NCBI RefSeq assembly: GCF_000334895.1
Contig: NZ_BAFM01000018.1
Location: 1-64,000 of the forward strand
Direction of reading: 5' to 3'
Origin: Halococcus agarilyticus
GTDB taxonomy: Archaea > Halobacteriota > Halobacteria > Halobacteriales > Halococcaceae
Length of the DNA: 64,000 nt
Every line of letters starts with the position of its first letter. Position 1 is the stretch's first letter. Below, piece by piece: positions 16,834-25,282 of this stretch. Made by a program: the position numbers and the translations under genes. Below the pieces are notes generated by a model. It was not told where the DNA came from. It made no database searches and worked only from the letters and a program-made list of their open reading frames with translations.

Positions 16834-17628
16834 ATGTACCTCGCGGATCGGACGTGGCCGGAGCTCGGCGAGCACGTCGCGAGCGAGTCGCTCGCGGTCG
16901 TTCCACTGGGATCGACCGAACAGCACGGCCCGCACCTCCCGCTCGCCACCGACCACCTGATCGCCGAGCATCTCGCCCGCGAGGCGACCGATCGGGCTGA
17001 CGTGCTCTGTACCCCGACCGTGAACGTCGGCGTCAGTCCCCACCACCGGCAGTTTCACGGCACACTGTGGGTCGACGCACCTGCCTTCCGTGACTACATG
17101 GAGAGCCTCGCGCGTAGCCTCTCGTACCACGGGTTCGATCGGATCGTGTTCGTCAACGCCCACGGCGGCAACACCGTCCACCTCCGCGAGGTCGGCCGGC
17201 GGCTCCGCGACGACGATACTGCCTACGCCATCGAGTGGATGTGGAACGACTCGATCCCCGAACTCGTCGACGATCTGTTCGCCCAGAACGGTCCGCATGG
17301 AGGGCCAAAGGAGACCGCGATGATTCAGCACATCGCCCCCGATCTCGTTCGGGACGACGAACTCGACGCCGCCCGCGATGGCGGAATCGCCGATCTCGAC
17401 GAGGCCGACGTGATCGTCAACGGTGCGCGAACGTTCTACGATTCGATCGACAACACCGAGAACGGCGTGCTCGGCGATCAGACCGACGCGACGGCGGCGA
17501 AGGGCGAGCGGCTGTTCGAGGCCGCGGCCGACCAGCTCGTGCAGCTGCTCGCCTGGCTCGACGAGCAGCCGCGCGACGCGCTCATGGCGAAACCGCACGT
17601 CGACCCGCAGCCCGGTAGTCGGCGGTAG
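16834..17628 (+). CDS. Creatininase-family amidohydrolase (possible ArfB-type deformylase)
   Basis: A 264-residue protein. The creatininase metal sites are visible: Glu and His in PLGSTEQHGPHLPLATD near residues 25-41, and the FVNAHGGNT motif near 112. Known functions in this family include creatinine hydrolysis, mycofactocin peptide cleavage and, in archaea, ArfB, the formylaminopyrimidine deformylase of riboflavin and F420 synthesis. A haloarchaeon needs the last, and riboflavin synthase is encoded 13 kb away, but the specific role is an inference. Confidence 0.82.
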   Translation: MYLADRTWPELGEHVASESLAVVPLGSTEQHGPHLPLATDHLIAEHLAREATDRADVLCTPTVNVGVSPHHRQFHGTLWVDAPAFRDYMESLARSLSYHGFDRIVFVNAHGGNTVHLREVGRRLRDDDTAYAIEWMWNDSIPELVDDLFAQNGPHGGPKETAMIQHIAPDLVRDDELDAARDGGIADLDEADVIVNGARTFYDSIDNTENGVLGDQTDATAAKGERLFEAAADQLVQLLAWLDEQPRDALMAKPHVDPQPGSRR

Positions 17629-17681
17629 TCACGTGGCGGGGGGATTTCGGTCGCGAGTACGGCGTCGAAGCCCACGAATCA

Positions 17682-17791
17682 CGGTACAAATGAGAGACCG
17701 CAGGCCACGCCCTCCCCAACCGATTCGCTCCGTTCGCTTTGCTCACTTCGCTCATCCCTCGCGCGAGTCGCGCTTCGCGCTCCCGCGCGCC
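17682..17791 (+). repeat. Family C intergenic repeat, copy 1
   Basis: Runs from CGGTACAAATGAG through GACCGCAGGCCACGCCCTCC, CAACCGATTC, a palindromic segment, ATCCCTCGCGCGAG and ends in CGCGCGCC. Copies are at 18901-19030 (same strand) and 36683-36794 (inverted). Confidence 0.65.
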
Positions 17792-17798
17792 AACCGCT

Positions 17799-17826
17799 CT
17801 CTCACAGGTACCTGAACCTGTGAGAG
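17799..17826. terminator. Perfect 11-bp hairpin between convergent genes
   Basis: CTCTCACAGGT and ACCTGTGAGAG form an 11-bp stem with a six-base loop, ending one base before the stop of the DMT transporter. It lies between two convergent 3' ends and could stop transcription from both sides. Confidence 0.5.
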
Positions 17827-18735
17827 TCAGGTCGCGCGCGCTCGTGACGTGACGGCGATCCCGACGAGCACGATCGCGCCGCCGACGACGGTGATCGCGC
17901 TCGGGACCTCACTCAGCAGGACGAGTGCGAGCAGCGCGCTCCCGATGGGTTCGCCGAGCAGCGAGACGCTGACGACGCTGGACTCGACGTGGGCGAGCGC
18001 CCAGTTCAACACGGTGTGACCGAATATTCCTGGGCCGACCGCCATCCCGAGGAAGAGCAGCCATTCGCTCGGCGGGTAGTCGACGAGGGCCGCGCCGTCG
18101 GCGACGGTGAGCACGAGCAACACGACCGCACAGACCGAGTAGACCACGATGACGTACGGGATCAGCGGGATGCGCTGGCGGAGCGAGCGCCCCGCGAGCA
18201 CGTACCCTGCCGCACAGACCGCACCGACGAGCGCGAGAGCGTTGCCGTACAGCGGGGCCGCACCCGCGACGTTCGCGCCGGTGAGGGCGTCGCCCACGGA
18301 CATCACCGCGATGCCGGCGAGTGCGACGACCATCCCCGCGAGGGTGCGGCGGGTGACGTGTTCGGCGAGCAGGAGCGCCGCGCCGGCGGCGACGAACAGC
18401 ACCTGGGACTGGACGATCGTGACCGAGGCGGCGACGCTGGTCCATTCGAGGCTCTCGAACCACGACGCGAAGTGGATCGCGAGCGCGACCCCGCCCGCGC
18501 TCGCCACGAACCAGTCCCGGCCGGAGAGCCGGCCGAACGCGTCGCGGTGGCGACGGAGTGCGAACGGGACGAGCAGCAGGGTGGTGAAGAGCACCCGGTA
18601 AAAGGCCTTCACGAGGCTCGGGGCCGAACTGTAGCGCACGAGGATCGCGCTGGTGCTGACCGCGACGACCGCGACCGCGAGCGCCGCGAGGGGCGGCGTC
18701 GCGCGCTCGACACGTCGAAAAACGCCGGTGCTCAC
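17827..18735 (-). CDS. EamA/DMT-family transporter
   Basis: A 302-residue protein with ten hydrophobic helices in two EamA repeats, the usual length for this group of metabolite exporters. Marks are VVAVSTSAILVRYSSAP in the first helix, AFYRVLFTTLLLVPFAL in the next and LGEPIGSALLALVLLSEVP near the end. Substrate unknown. The start is GTG; the family C repeat lies on both sides of the gene. Confidence 0.85.
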   Translation of the reverse strand: MSTGVFRRVERATPPLAALAVAVVAVSTSAILVRYSSAPSLVKAFYRVLFTTLLLVPFALRRHRDAFGRLSGRDWFVASAGGVALAIHFASWFESLEWTSVAASVTIVQSQVLFVAAGAALLLAEHVTRRTLAGMVVALAGIAVMSVGDALTGANVAGAAPLYGNALALVGAVCAAGYVLAGRSLRQRIPLIPYVIVVYSVCAVVLLVLTVADGAALVDYPPSEWLLFLGMAVGPGIFGHTVLNWALAHVESSVVSVSLLGEPIGSALLALVLLSEVPSAITVVGGAIVLVGIAVTSRARAT

Positions 18736-18900
18736 GCCCGGTCCGATGGTGGCCGAGCGCTTACGGGTTGTGATGGACGACAGGCGCTACTCCGACAAGC
18801 GACGCTGATCAAGCAATATCTGTCAGATTACCATAGAACGGCTCCAGTAGCGATCGATGGGAGGAATCCGATAGTGCTATCGCGAAAACCGCTGCGATGC

Positions 18901-19030
18901 CGGTACACATGAGGACCGCAGGCCACGCCCTCCCCAACCGATTCCTTCGTCTCGTTCGTTTCACTCACTCGACCCAGTCATCCCTCGCGCGAGAGAGCAC
19001 TCCCGCACCGCGGCGTGCTCTCCGCGCGCC
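18901..19030 (+). repeat. Family C intergenic repeat, copy 2
   Basis: Same order of conserved blocks as copy 1 (CGGTACACATGAG, GACCGCAGGCCACGCCCTCC, CAACCGATTC, CATCCCTCGCGCGAG, CGCGCGCC), but with different palindromic inserts in the two variable positions. Confidence 0.6.
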
Positions 19031-19038
19031 GGCCAGAA

Positions 19039-19602
19039 CTATTCGGCGTCCGCGGGCGTGTCGAAGTCGTGGAAGTGCTCGCCCTTCTCCTTGGTGAGGA
19101 CGTTCAGGGCGGCCGCCGCGCCGTCGCCCGCCGAGATGACCGCCTGCCACTCCTCGGCGCGAACCATCGCGCCCGTGGCGTAGGCGTCCTCGACCGTGGT
19201 CTCCATCGTCACGTCCACGTCGACCACGTCCTCGTCGGTGAACGAACAGCCGAGGTCCTCGGCGAGGTCGCGGTTCGCACCCGTCGCGAGGACGACGTAG
19301 CTTGCGTCGTGCTCGCCCCCGTCGGTCTCGACGGTGAACCCGTCGCCGTTCTCCGCGACGGCAGTGACCGAGGTTCCCTGGTGGCGCTCGACGCCGAACT
19401 CCTCGACCTGGTCGCGTGAATCCTCCATGAACGCCGAGCCGTCCTCGCTCTCGATCCCGAGGTAGTTGAACAGGTGGGCCTTGTGCATCCACGTCTCGTC
19501 GGTGTCGAACACCTGGGTGCTCAGCCCGTTCTTCGCGGTGAACAGCGCCGCGCTCAGTCCTGCCGGGCCGCCGCCGACGACCGCGACGTCAGTTTCTGTC
19601 AT
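19039..19602 (-). CDS. FAD-dependent pyridine nucleotide oxidoreductase, single-domain thioredoxin-reductase-like
   Basis: A 187-residue flavoprotein. The FAD-binding GGGPAGLSAALF is at the N-terminus and the second FAD motif, ATGA before a charged segment and DAYATGAM, is near the end. At this length it has the FAD part but not a separate NADPH domain, and no CxxC redox pair is seen, so it is not a standard thioredoxin reductase. Such short proteins are frequent in haloarchaea; their partner is unknown. Confidence 0.8.
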   Translation of the reverse strand: MTETDVAVVGGGPAGLSAALFTAKNGLSTQVFDTDETWMHKAHLFNYLGIESEDGSAFMEDSRDQVEEFGVERHQGTSVTAVAENGDGFTVETDGGEHDASYVVLATGANRDLAEDLGCSFTDEDVVDVDVTMETTVEDAYATGAMVRAEEWQAVISAGDGAAAALNVLTKEKGEHFHDFDTPADAE

Positions 19603-20054
19603 GCGGTGTCACGTACCGCGGCGAGCCTGATAAATCGTGGTGGCGAGGGCTGTGGTCGACTGTGGCTGCGGAGCGGTGCGGTTGCGGGGCGGGCCTGGCG
19701 GATGAAGGGCGAGATCACGAACGAAGTGAGTGATCGAGGGCTCGGCGGTGCTGTGCGGTGGCGGTTGCGGTGTGGTGGCGGGAGGAAGCCACGCGGCCGC
19801 GTTTCATCGCGGCCGCACGGGGAGGAGTGGGGACTTCAGCGCGTGCCGGGCGTCCGCGAGCAACGCGAGCGGACGAAACGGGCGAACGGCGCAGCCGTGA
19901 GCCGGGCCACGCGCCCGGCGCGCGCAATCGCGGTGCTGTGCTGCCTGGTGGTGCTGAAAAATCGGAGATTTTTGCATGTCAAAAACGCCGTGGAACGGCG
20001 TTTTTGAGCGACATGAAAAGGGCGAGCGCTCGCGCCGAGCGAGCGCGAGGGCTT
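19603..20054. repeat. Intergenic stretch with a family A repeat and two hairpins
   Basis: No gene is supported here. Family A copy 2 is at 19674-19770 on the plus strand: GCGGTGCGGTTGCGG, GGCCTGGCGGATGAAGGGCGA, a palindrome with ATCAC/GTGAT, then TCGAGGGCTCGGCGGTGCTG and GCGGTGGCGGTTGCGG. Near 19955-20020 are two strong hairpins, AAAAATC/GATTTTT and a 12-bp stem built on CAAAAACGCCG, just beyond the 3' end of the 85-aa gene. Confidence 0.6.
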
Positions 20055-20312
20055 TCAGCGACCGGCACTCACGTACGCCATCGGGGCGATCACGATGAGC
20101 CCGATGCCGAGGTAGAGATAGAGGTTCGGGCCGTCGATGCTCGGAACCAGCATGAACACGAGGCCGAAGACCATCGTCTGGAGGGCGACGATCTTCAGCG
20201 ACCGCTGGGTGAGCGCGGCGAGCGTCGCGAGCACGTAGACGAGCAGCAACACCTGGCCCAGATTGTACTGGAGCAGGAAGTTGTCGATCACCTGCAGCGG
20301 GAGCGCGAACAT
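20055..20312 (-). CDS. Small membrane protein (85 aa), function unknown
   Basis: Three hydrophobic segments fill almost the whole protein (roughly residues 12-32, 38-57 and 62-82), ending AYVSAGR. Codon use is haloarchaeal and the frame is the only good one in this interval. The family is not recognised. Start ATG at 20312; another small membrane gene lies upstream on the same strand, 92 bases away. Confidence 0.65.
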   Translation of the reverse strand: MFALPLQVIDNFLLQYNLGQVLLLVYVLATLAALTQRSLKIVALQTMVFGLVFMLVPSIDGPNLYLYLGIGLIVIAPMAYVSAGR

Positions 20313-20403
20313 CCTCGCCCGAACGTCTGCGGGTCGCCGGCTTCAAGCTTACGAGTCCCGGGCGAGCGCGGTCGGGGTGCTCGGGTCCCGAGGCCGTCGC
20401 GCC

Positions 20404-20604
20404 TCACCCGGCCGGCCCCGTGAGATCGAGCGGCCGGACCCATCGATACCAGACCACGAGTGCCATCGTGAGGTAGCCGACGGCCCAGACGACCATCCCC
20501 GCCGTGTCGAACCCGGCGTTCGAGAGGGCGAAATCGGCAGCGCCAGGGACGACCACGCCGGTGGCGAGGACGAGTCCGAACACCACCCGCTCGTCGAGCG
20601 TCAC
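20404..20604 (-). CDS. Small two-helix membrane protein (66 aa), function unknown
   Basis: Two hydrophobic helices (about residues 8-26 and 34-54) and a short polar tail. The start is GTG. It precedes the 85-aa membrane protein on the same strand and may share its transcript. No family recognised. Confidence 0.55.
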   Translation of the reverse strand: MTLDERVVFGLVLATGVVVPGAADFALSNAGFDTAGMVVWAVGYLTMALVVWYRWVRPLDLTGPAG

Positions 20605-20878
20605 GGACGTTTCACTCCAGTTTGCCGGGGTCGACGACGGCTCATACGCCTCGCTACGGGTTCGAGCCGCCTCAATGGCTCGGTTCGCCGTGCGCGCCTA
20701 TCGGCGCGACGCTCGCGATGGGATCGGCTGGAACGGTGTGCAACGGCGCGTAACGATGCTCGTGGTTCAATAGCCACCCGACCGTTCACACGGTCGTTGC
20801 CGGCCGCCGAGCCGCCACGAGCCCCCGACGGCCGGACAGCCGTTGACGGTTGGACCCCACCGACTTCGGCCCTCCACC

Positions 20879-21166
20879 ATGCGCAACGCACCGCCGACCC
20901 ACATGCTAGGGAACCACGACGAACCGACCGCACCCGCCGATCTCGCCGTCGGCGACGTCATCCGCGACAGCGACAGCGGCGAGAAACACCTCGTCGTCGT
21001 CGACGTCGACGATGCGGGCGTCACGGTGCGCCGTGGCGACGTCGAGCGATTCGTCCCCCACGCACAGTTCGGCCCGTGGAACGACGAGACTCTCGTCGTC
21101 CATCGTCGAAACGCCAGCGAGCGGAGCGATCGCGAACGATCCGACGCGCGCGAAGGGCACTGCTGA
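20879..21166 (+). CDS. Acidic 95-aa protein, function unknown
   Basis: A small soluble protein with a beta-rich middle, LAVGDVIRDSDSGEKHLVVV then VDDAGVTVRRGDVERFV, resembling a small barrel, and a basic tail of Arg and Ser. The start is placed at the ATG at 20879; the ATG at 20903 also fits. No homologue recognised. Confidence 0.55.
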   Translation: MRNAPPTHMLGNHDEPTAPADLAVGDVIRDSDSGEKHLVVVDVDDAGVTVRRGDVERFVPHAQFGPWNDETLVVHRRNASERSDRERSDAREGHC

Positions 21167-21531
21167 GCCAGGCCAGTCGCCACCCCGCAAAATCGAGTCA
21201 CGGATCCGACGGTGCCACGCGGCGACGGAACGCCAGATCGCACCCCGCGTCCGGCCACCTCCCTGCATCCGACAATCGCCCCGGAGCACGACGACATATA
21301 CGGCAGTGGTATGCCCACACAAGGCTTATGCTCGTGAGGAGCCGAGTGTTGGGTGGAGCGTGGCGCGCTCCACGGGACAGCGGGGCTCCGTTGCGTGGCA
21401 TCACCTGTAACTTCACCCCTGCTGTCTTTTTAGCAGTCAGCTGATGAGCAACCGGTCTATCGTTGGATGGGGCGCAGCCGTCATGGCGTCTCGAACCTCG
21501 TGCTCGTCGCTCGTGGGAGTGTGACGAGAAG
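21167..21531. other. Gene-free stretch with a possible small RNA
   Basis: I see no protein gene. A TATA-like GGCTTATGC is near 21323-21331, followed by a stem GTGGAGCG/CGCTCCAC and further GC-rich pairing, then CTGTCTTTTT near 21425-21434. That layout suits a short structured transcript of about 80-100 bases, but nothing identifies it. Confidence 0.3.
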
Positions 21532-21616
21532 AATGGGCCAACGCGGATTTGAACCGAAGCCAGACGATCCGACTCACACCGTTCGCCGGCTGCGACTGGC
21601 AGGGCTCAAATCCGCT
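21532..21616 (-). repeat. tRNA-tail stem-loop after tRNA-Ile
   Basis: A 25-base segment (21532-21556) is identical to the last bases of tRNA-Ile (21672-21696), and GCGGATTTG, read in inverse, is at 21607-21615. Read along the tRNA strand the order is inverted T-arm, CCAGTCGCAGCC, CGTCTGG, direct T-arm and acceptor, exactly as after tRNA-Ser, with the arms matching this tRNA. Confidence 0.7.
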
Positions 21617-21673
21617 CGGTTGTATTTTCGACGCTCATCGGACTCACTCCGTTCGTCGATTCGCGCACGAAAA

Positions 21674-21747
21674 TGGGCCAACGCGGATTTGAACCGCGGA
21701 CCTCCCGGTTATCAGCCGAGCGCTCAACCTAACTGAGCTATTGGCCC
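21674..21747 (-). tRNA. tRNA-Ile (anticodon GAT)
   Basis: Acceptor stem GGGCCAA pairs with TTGGCCC, discriminator A. The anticodon loop CTGATAA carries GAT, reading ATC. The D-arm AGCTCAGTTAGGT and T-arm GGTTCAAATCC are standard. A TATA-like CCCTTACAAG lies about 28 bases upstream. Without tRNA-tail copies included, it is 74 bases with no intron. Confidence 0.97.
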
Positions 21748-21806
21748 GACATCCGGAGTTGCGCCGTACCGCTTGTAAGGGTTTCTCTTCGCGACTCGGC
21801 CGTCGG

Positions 21807-22298
21807 CTACTCCCGGCTGGGTTCGCGGTCGTCGCGGCCCGACCCCACGTCGTACACGTCCGAATCGTCGGTGTCCGATCCACCGGGGAACCCACCGACG
21901 TAGACGTTCCCGGAGGCGATCCCGCCGGTCTTCCGGTCGATGTACGGCACGACGAACCACCGCTTGATGGCCTTCCGGATCGGCCACCGGGTGACGGGAA
22001 CGACGAGCAGCAGTCCCACGGCGTCGGTGACGAGGCCTGGCGTGAGCAAGAACGCGCCCGCAGCGATCAGGAGCCCCCCATCGAGGAGCTCGTCGCCGGG
22101 GAGCTGGCCGTGCTCGACGCGCTCTCTGATCTTCCGAGCCGTGTGACGGCCCTCGGCACGGACGAGGAGCATCCCGATCAGCGCCGTGAGTACCACCAGC
22201 GCCACGGTCTGGATCGCGCCGATGAAGTTCGCCACCGCGACGAGCAGCACGGCATCGAACAGGGGGATGAGGAGAAGCAGCCCGATGATCCGGAGCAT
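21807..22298 (-). CDS. fxsA: FxsA-family membrane protein
   Basis: A 163-residue membrane protein. It begins LLLIPLFDAVLLVAVANFIG and continues with GMLLVRAEGRHTAR, GDELLDGGLLIAAGAFLLTPGLVTD and GLLLVVP, the full pattern of FxsA. The E. coli protein was found through its effect on phage exclusion; its cell role is not known. The C-terminus has an added Gly/Asp-rich tail. The start is ATG at 22298; the long open frame upstream is antisense to the divergent thioredoxin-domain gene. Confidence 0.92.
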   Translation of the reverse strand: MLRIIGLLLLIPLFDAVLLVAVANFIGAIQTVALVVLTALIGMLLVRAEGRHTARKIRERVEHGQLPGDELLDGGLLIAAGAFLLTPGLVTDAVGLLLVVPVTRWPIRKAIKRWFVVPYIDRKTGGIASGNVYVGGFPGGSDTDDSDVYDVGSGRDDREPSRE

Positions 22299-22388
22299 AT
22301 CGTGACTACTCGTCCCGCACGCAAAACCCTTTATGCTCCGACGGGTTCGGAGTCCGAAGCGCTTTGCCCCGTCCGCCGAAGGACTCAC

Positions 22389-24002
22389 ATGGACGCCCGC
22401 GCGGTCGATACGCTGGTCGAGTGGCGAGAGTGGGGTGACGCGGCGTTCGCCGAGGCCCGCGAGCGCGACGCGCCGATCCTCTGCAACCTGCGCGCCCACT
22501 GGTGTCGGGAGTGCCGCGAGATGGACCGGACCGCGTACGCCTCGCCGACCGTCGCGGCCAACCTGAACGACGGGTTCGTGCCGGTCCGTGTCGACGTGGA
22601 TCGCCGGCCACGGGTCCGAGAGCGCTACAACATGGGTGGGTTCCCCTCAACCGTGTTCCTCACACCGACAGGCGATCTCATCACGGGTGCGACGTATCTC
22701 GGGGCCGACGGGCTTCGCCAGGTGCTCGAACGCGTGCGGACGGCGTGGAACGAGAACGGCGAGGAATCGGGGCGGGTCCCACGCGAACTCCGCGACGCCG
22801 ACCCGCCGGCGGGCGAGCTCTCCCCGGCGATCGAGGTCCACATGGAGCGCGAGATCGAAGCGGCGTTCGACGAGGAGTTCGGCGGGTGGGGCACGGGACC
22901 GAAGTTCCCGCTCGCACCCGCCATCGAGTTCGCCCTCAAACGCGATCGGAAGAGAGCGCTCCGGACGCTCGAAGCCATCCGGACCCACCTCCACGACACC
23001 TACGCCGGCGGCTTCTTCCGGTACGCCGTCGAGCGTGACTGGAGCGACCGCCAGACCGAGAAGACCCTCGACACCAACGCCGGGCTCTGTCGAACGTTCG
23101 CCGCGGCGGCGCGCTACGACGACGAGTATGCCGATCCCGCGGTACGCACAGCCGAGTTCCTCACCACCACTCTCGCGAGCGGCGACGGGTTCGCGGCGAG
23201 CCAGTCGGGCGACGAGGCGTATTACGGTCTCCCGCCGAGCGACCGCGAGGCTGCCGACCCGCCCCCGATCGACGGCACCGTGCTCGCCGGGGCGAACGGC
23301 CTCGCGATCGACGCACTGCTCGAAACCCACGCCGTCACCGGCCACGAGGGGTCGCGTCGCGGGGCCGAGCGCGCGCTCGACCATCTGCTCGATAGCCTCG
23401 TCGAGGATGGACGGGTGATCCACTACCGCACTAGCGACGCGACTGGCCCCCGTGGACTGCTCGCCGACCAGGCGCGCGTCCTCGGTGCGCTCACGAGTGC
23501 CGTCCAGGTGCTCGGCGACGACTGGCTCGCGCCCGCCGAACGGATCGCGGCGTACACGATCGCGGAACGCCGCGAGGGGGATTCGTTTCTCGACGGCCCT
23601 CCAGAAGGGGCCGGACTGCTCTCGCGCCCGCTGCGACCGCTCGGGACGAACGTCGCGATCGCGGACGCGCTGTACGAGCTGGGCGTGCTGACCGGTGAGG
23701 ACCACTATCACGAGATCGCGTGCGAAACGCTCGCGGCCTTCGCGGGCGCGGCCGACAGGATGGGAGTCGAGGTCGCGGGCTACGCGACGACCGCAGCGCG
23801 CGTGCTTTCGGGGACCGAAATCGCGGTCGCCGCACCCGCCGGTAGTGATTTCCACCACGCCGCCCTCGACATCCCGGCCCACGAGGCAGTCGTGATCCCT
23901 GACGCGGATGGCGAGGCCGACACCGCACGGATCACCATCGACGGTGAATCGACGGTCGTCTCCAGCCCGTCGGCGCTTCACGAGTGCGTCGCCGGCGAGT
24001 GA
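22389..24002 (+). CDS. Thioredoxin-domain protein of the YyaL/SPATA20 type
   Basis: A 537-residue protein: an N-terminal thioredoxin-like DUF255 domain (about 1-115) with the redox motif HWCRECREM near residue 40, followed by an alpha-barrel glycosidase-like region with WGTGPKFPLAP, GGFFRYAVERDW and TLDTNAGLCRTF. Full-length YyaL proteins exceed 650 residues, so this haloarchaeal form is shorter. The combination suggests a redox-linked enzyme acting on a sugar or related compound; no reaction is established. It starts at ATG 22389, divergent from fxsA. Confidence 0.85.
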   Translation: MDARAVDTLVEWREWGDAAFAEARERDAPILCNLRAHWCRECREMDRTAYASPTVAANLNDGFVPVRVDVDRRPRVRERYNMGGFPSTVFLTPTGDLITGATYLGADGLRQVLERVRTAWNENGEESGRVPRELRDADPPAGELSPAIEVHMEREIEAAFDEEFGGWGTGPKFPLAPAIEFALKRDRKRALRTLEAIRTHLHDTYAGGFFRYAVERDWSDRQTEKTLDTNAGLCRTFAAAARYDDEYADPAVRTAEFLTTTLASGDGFAASQSGDEAYYGLPPSDREAADPPPIDGTVLAGANGLAIDALLETHAVTGHEGSRRGAERALDHLLDSLVEDGRVIHYRTSDATGPRGLLADQARVLGALTSAVQVLGDDWLAPAERIAAYTIAERREGDSFLDGPPEGAGLLSRPLRPLGTNVAIADALYELGVLTGEDHYHEIACETLAAFAGAADRMGVEVAGYATTAARVLSGTEIAVAAPAGSDFHHAALDIPAHEAVVIPDADGEADTARITIDGESTVVSSPSALHECVAGE

Positions 24003-24044
24003 GTTCGACCGTTGCTCGGTGGACAGCCACCGGAGCGATTCGGG

Positions 24045-25130
24045 TTACGACCGCGAGAGCAGTGTTTTCAGACTCTCGGGCGAGAACAGCGTGGTCGGTT
24101 TGTCCATGTGAACGCCGATCTTCCCGGAAAGAGCGGACAAACCGGCGTTCTGGAGGGGTTTCGGCAGCGAGTACGCCCGACGAACCCAGTGGCCGAGCCG
24201 GATCTCACGCGCGAGGTCGTCGCGCCACGCCGTCTCGTAGTCGGCGAGCGTTTCCGGAGATCGGGGATCGATCTCGCGGGCGGCGTGGTCGGCCGCGGTC
24301 ATCCCGTAGACGATCCCGCCGCCGGTGAACGGCTTGGTCTGGGCGGCGGCGTCGCCGATCAGGAACGACCGATAGCCGGTGACGCGGTCGGGCGGTCCGA
24401 TCGGGATCATCCCGGCACACGTCTCGCCGGTCTCGACCCCGTAGCCGTCGGTGAACGTCTCGAACAGTCCGGTGGCGTTCTCGCCGGGTGCGGCCGCGAG
24501 ACCGTACTCGACGCCCGCCTCGGCTCGGGGGATGCGCCACGCGAAGAACTCCGGCACCGAGAGGTGGACGTCGACGTGTGCACCGGGATCGTTCTCCGCC
24601 GAGAACGCGAGCACGCCCTGGAGTTTCTCACCGGGCTCGGGCATGTCGAGGTCGCGTCGAACCCGCGACACCGGTCCATCACAGCCCGCCACCATCCGGG
24701 CGTCGAAGGTGCGGTTGCCGTCGGGCGTCCTCGCGGTCACCGAGACACGATCGGCGTGCTCCTCGACGCCGATCACGCTGTGGTGCTCTCTGAGATCGGC
24801 ACCCGCCTCGCGGGCCGCCCGCGCGAGCGTTCGGTCGAGTTCGACCCGGTCGATGACGTTCGAGATCGTCTCGTCCTTGTAGAACAGGTGTGCGCGCTCG
24901 CCGGGCCCGCCGGCATGAAAGCGCGCGCCCGAGATCTCGTTCTGGAGGAGGTCCGCACGCGCGCCATCGGGGGTGAAATTCCAGATATCGGTGCTGACGT
25001 GGCCCGAACACGCGAGCGGCGTGCCGACTGCGCCGCGTTCGAGACAGAGCACGTCGTGGCCCGCCGCGGCGGCCCGGCGGGAGAACCGCGACCCGGCCGG
25101 CCCGGCACCCACGACGACGAAATCGTACAT
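24045..25130 (-). CDS. Geranylgeranyl reductase family flavoprotein
   Basis: A 361-residue FAD enzyme. It opens YDFVVVGAGPAGSRFSRRAA, the dinucleotide-binding motif, has a Cys in LACSGHVST that matches the family's conserved PxxCSG position, and GDAAAQTKPFTGGGIVYGM near residue 285, the second FAD motif. The family saturates the double bonds of geranylgeranyl chains of archaeal lipids or of isoprenoid quinones. UbiA, which builds those lipids, is elsewhere in the window. The ATG at 25130 is the natural start; the open frame upstream is antisense. Confidence 0.9.
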   Translation of the reverse strand: MYDFVVVGAGPAGSRFSRRAAAAGHDVLCLERGAVGTPLACSGHVSTDIWNFTPDGARADLLQNEISGARFHAGGPGERAHLFYKDETISNVIDRVELDRTLARAAREAGADLREHHSVIGVEEHADRVSVTARTPDGNRTFDARMVAGCDGPVSRVRRDLDMPEPGEKLQGVLAFSAENDPGAHVDVHLSVPEFFAWRIPRAEAGVEYGLAAAPGENATGLFETFTDGYGVETGETCAGMIPIGPPDRVTGYRSFLIGDAAAQTKPFTGGGIVYGMTAADHAAREIDPRSPETLADYETAWRDDLAREIRLGHWVRRAYSLPKPLQNAGLSALSGKIGVHMDKPTTLFSPESLKTLLSRS

Positions 25131-25282
25131 CGCACGGGCGTAGCCGGCGTCGGTGCAAGTACCTTCCCACTCGGACCCGCCGCGCCCGTCGACCGGCGAG
25201 CGGCCCGGTTCGAACGGAGCCCCGAGGTCCCGGGGAGGGACGAAGCCGCCACTTCGAGTGGCCGATCGACGAGATCGCGGGC

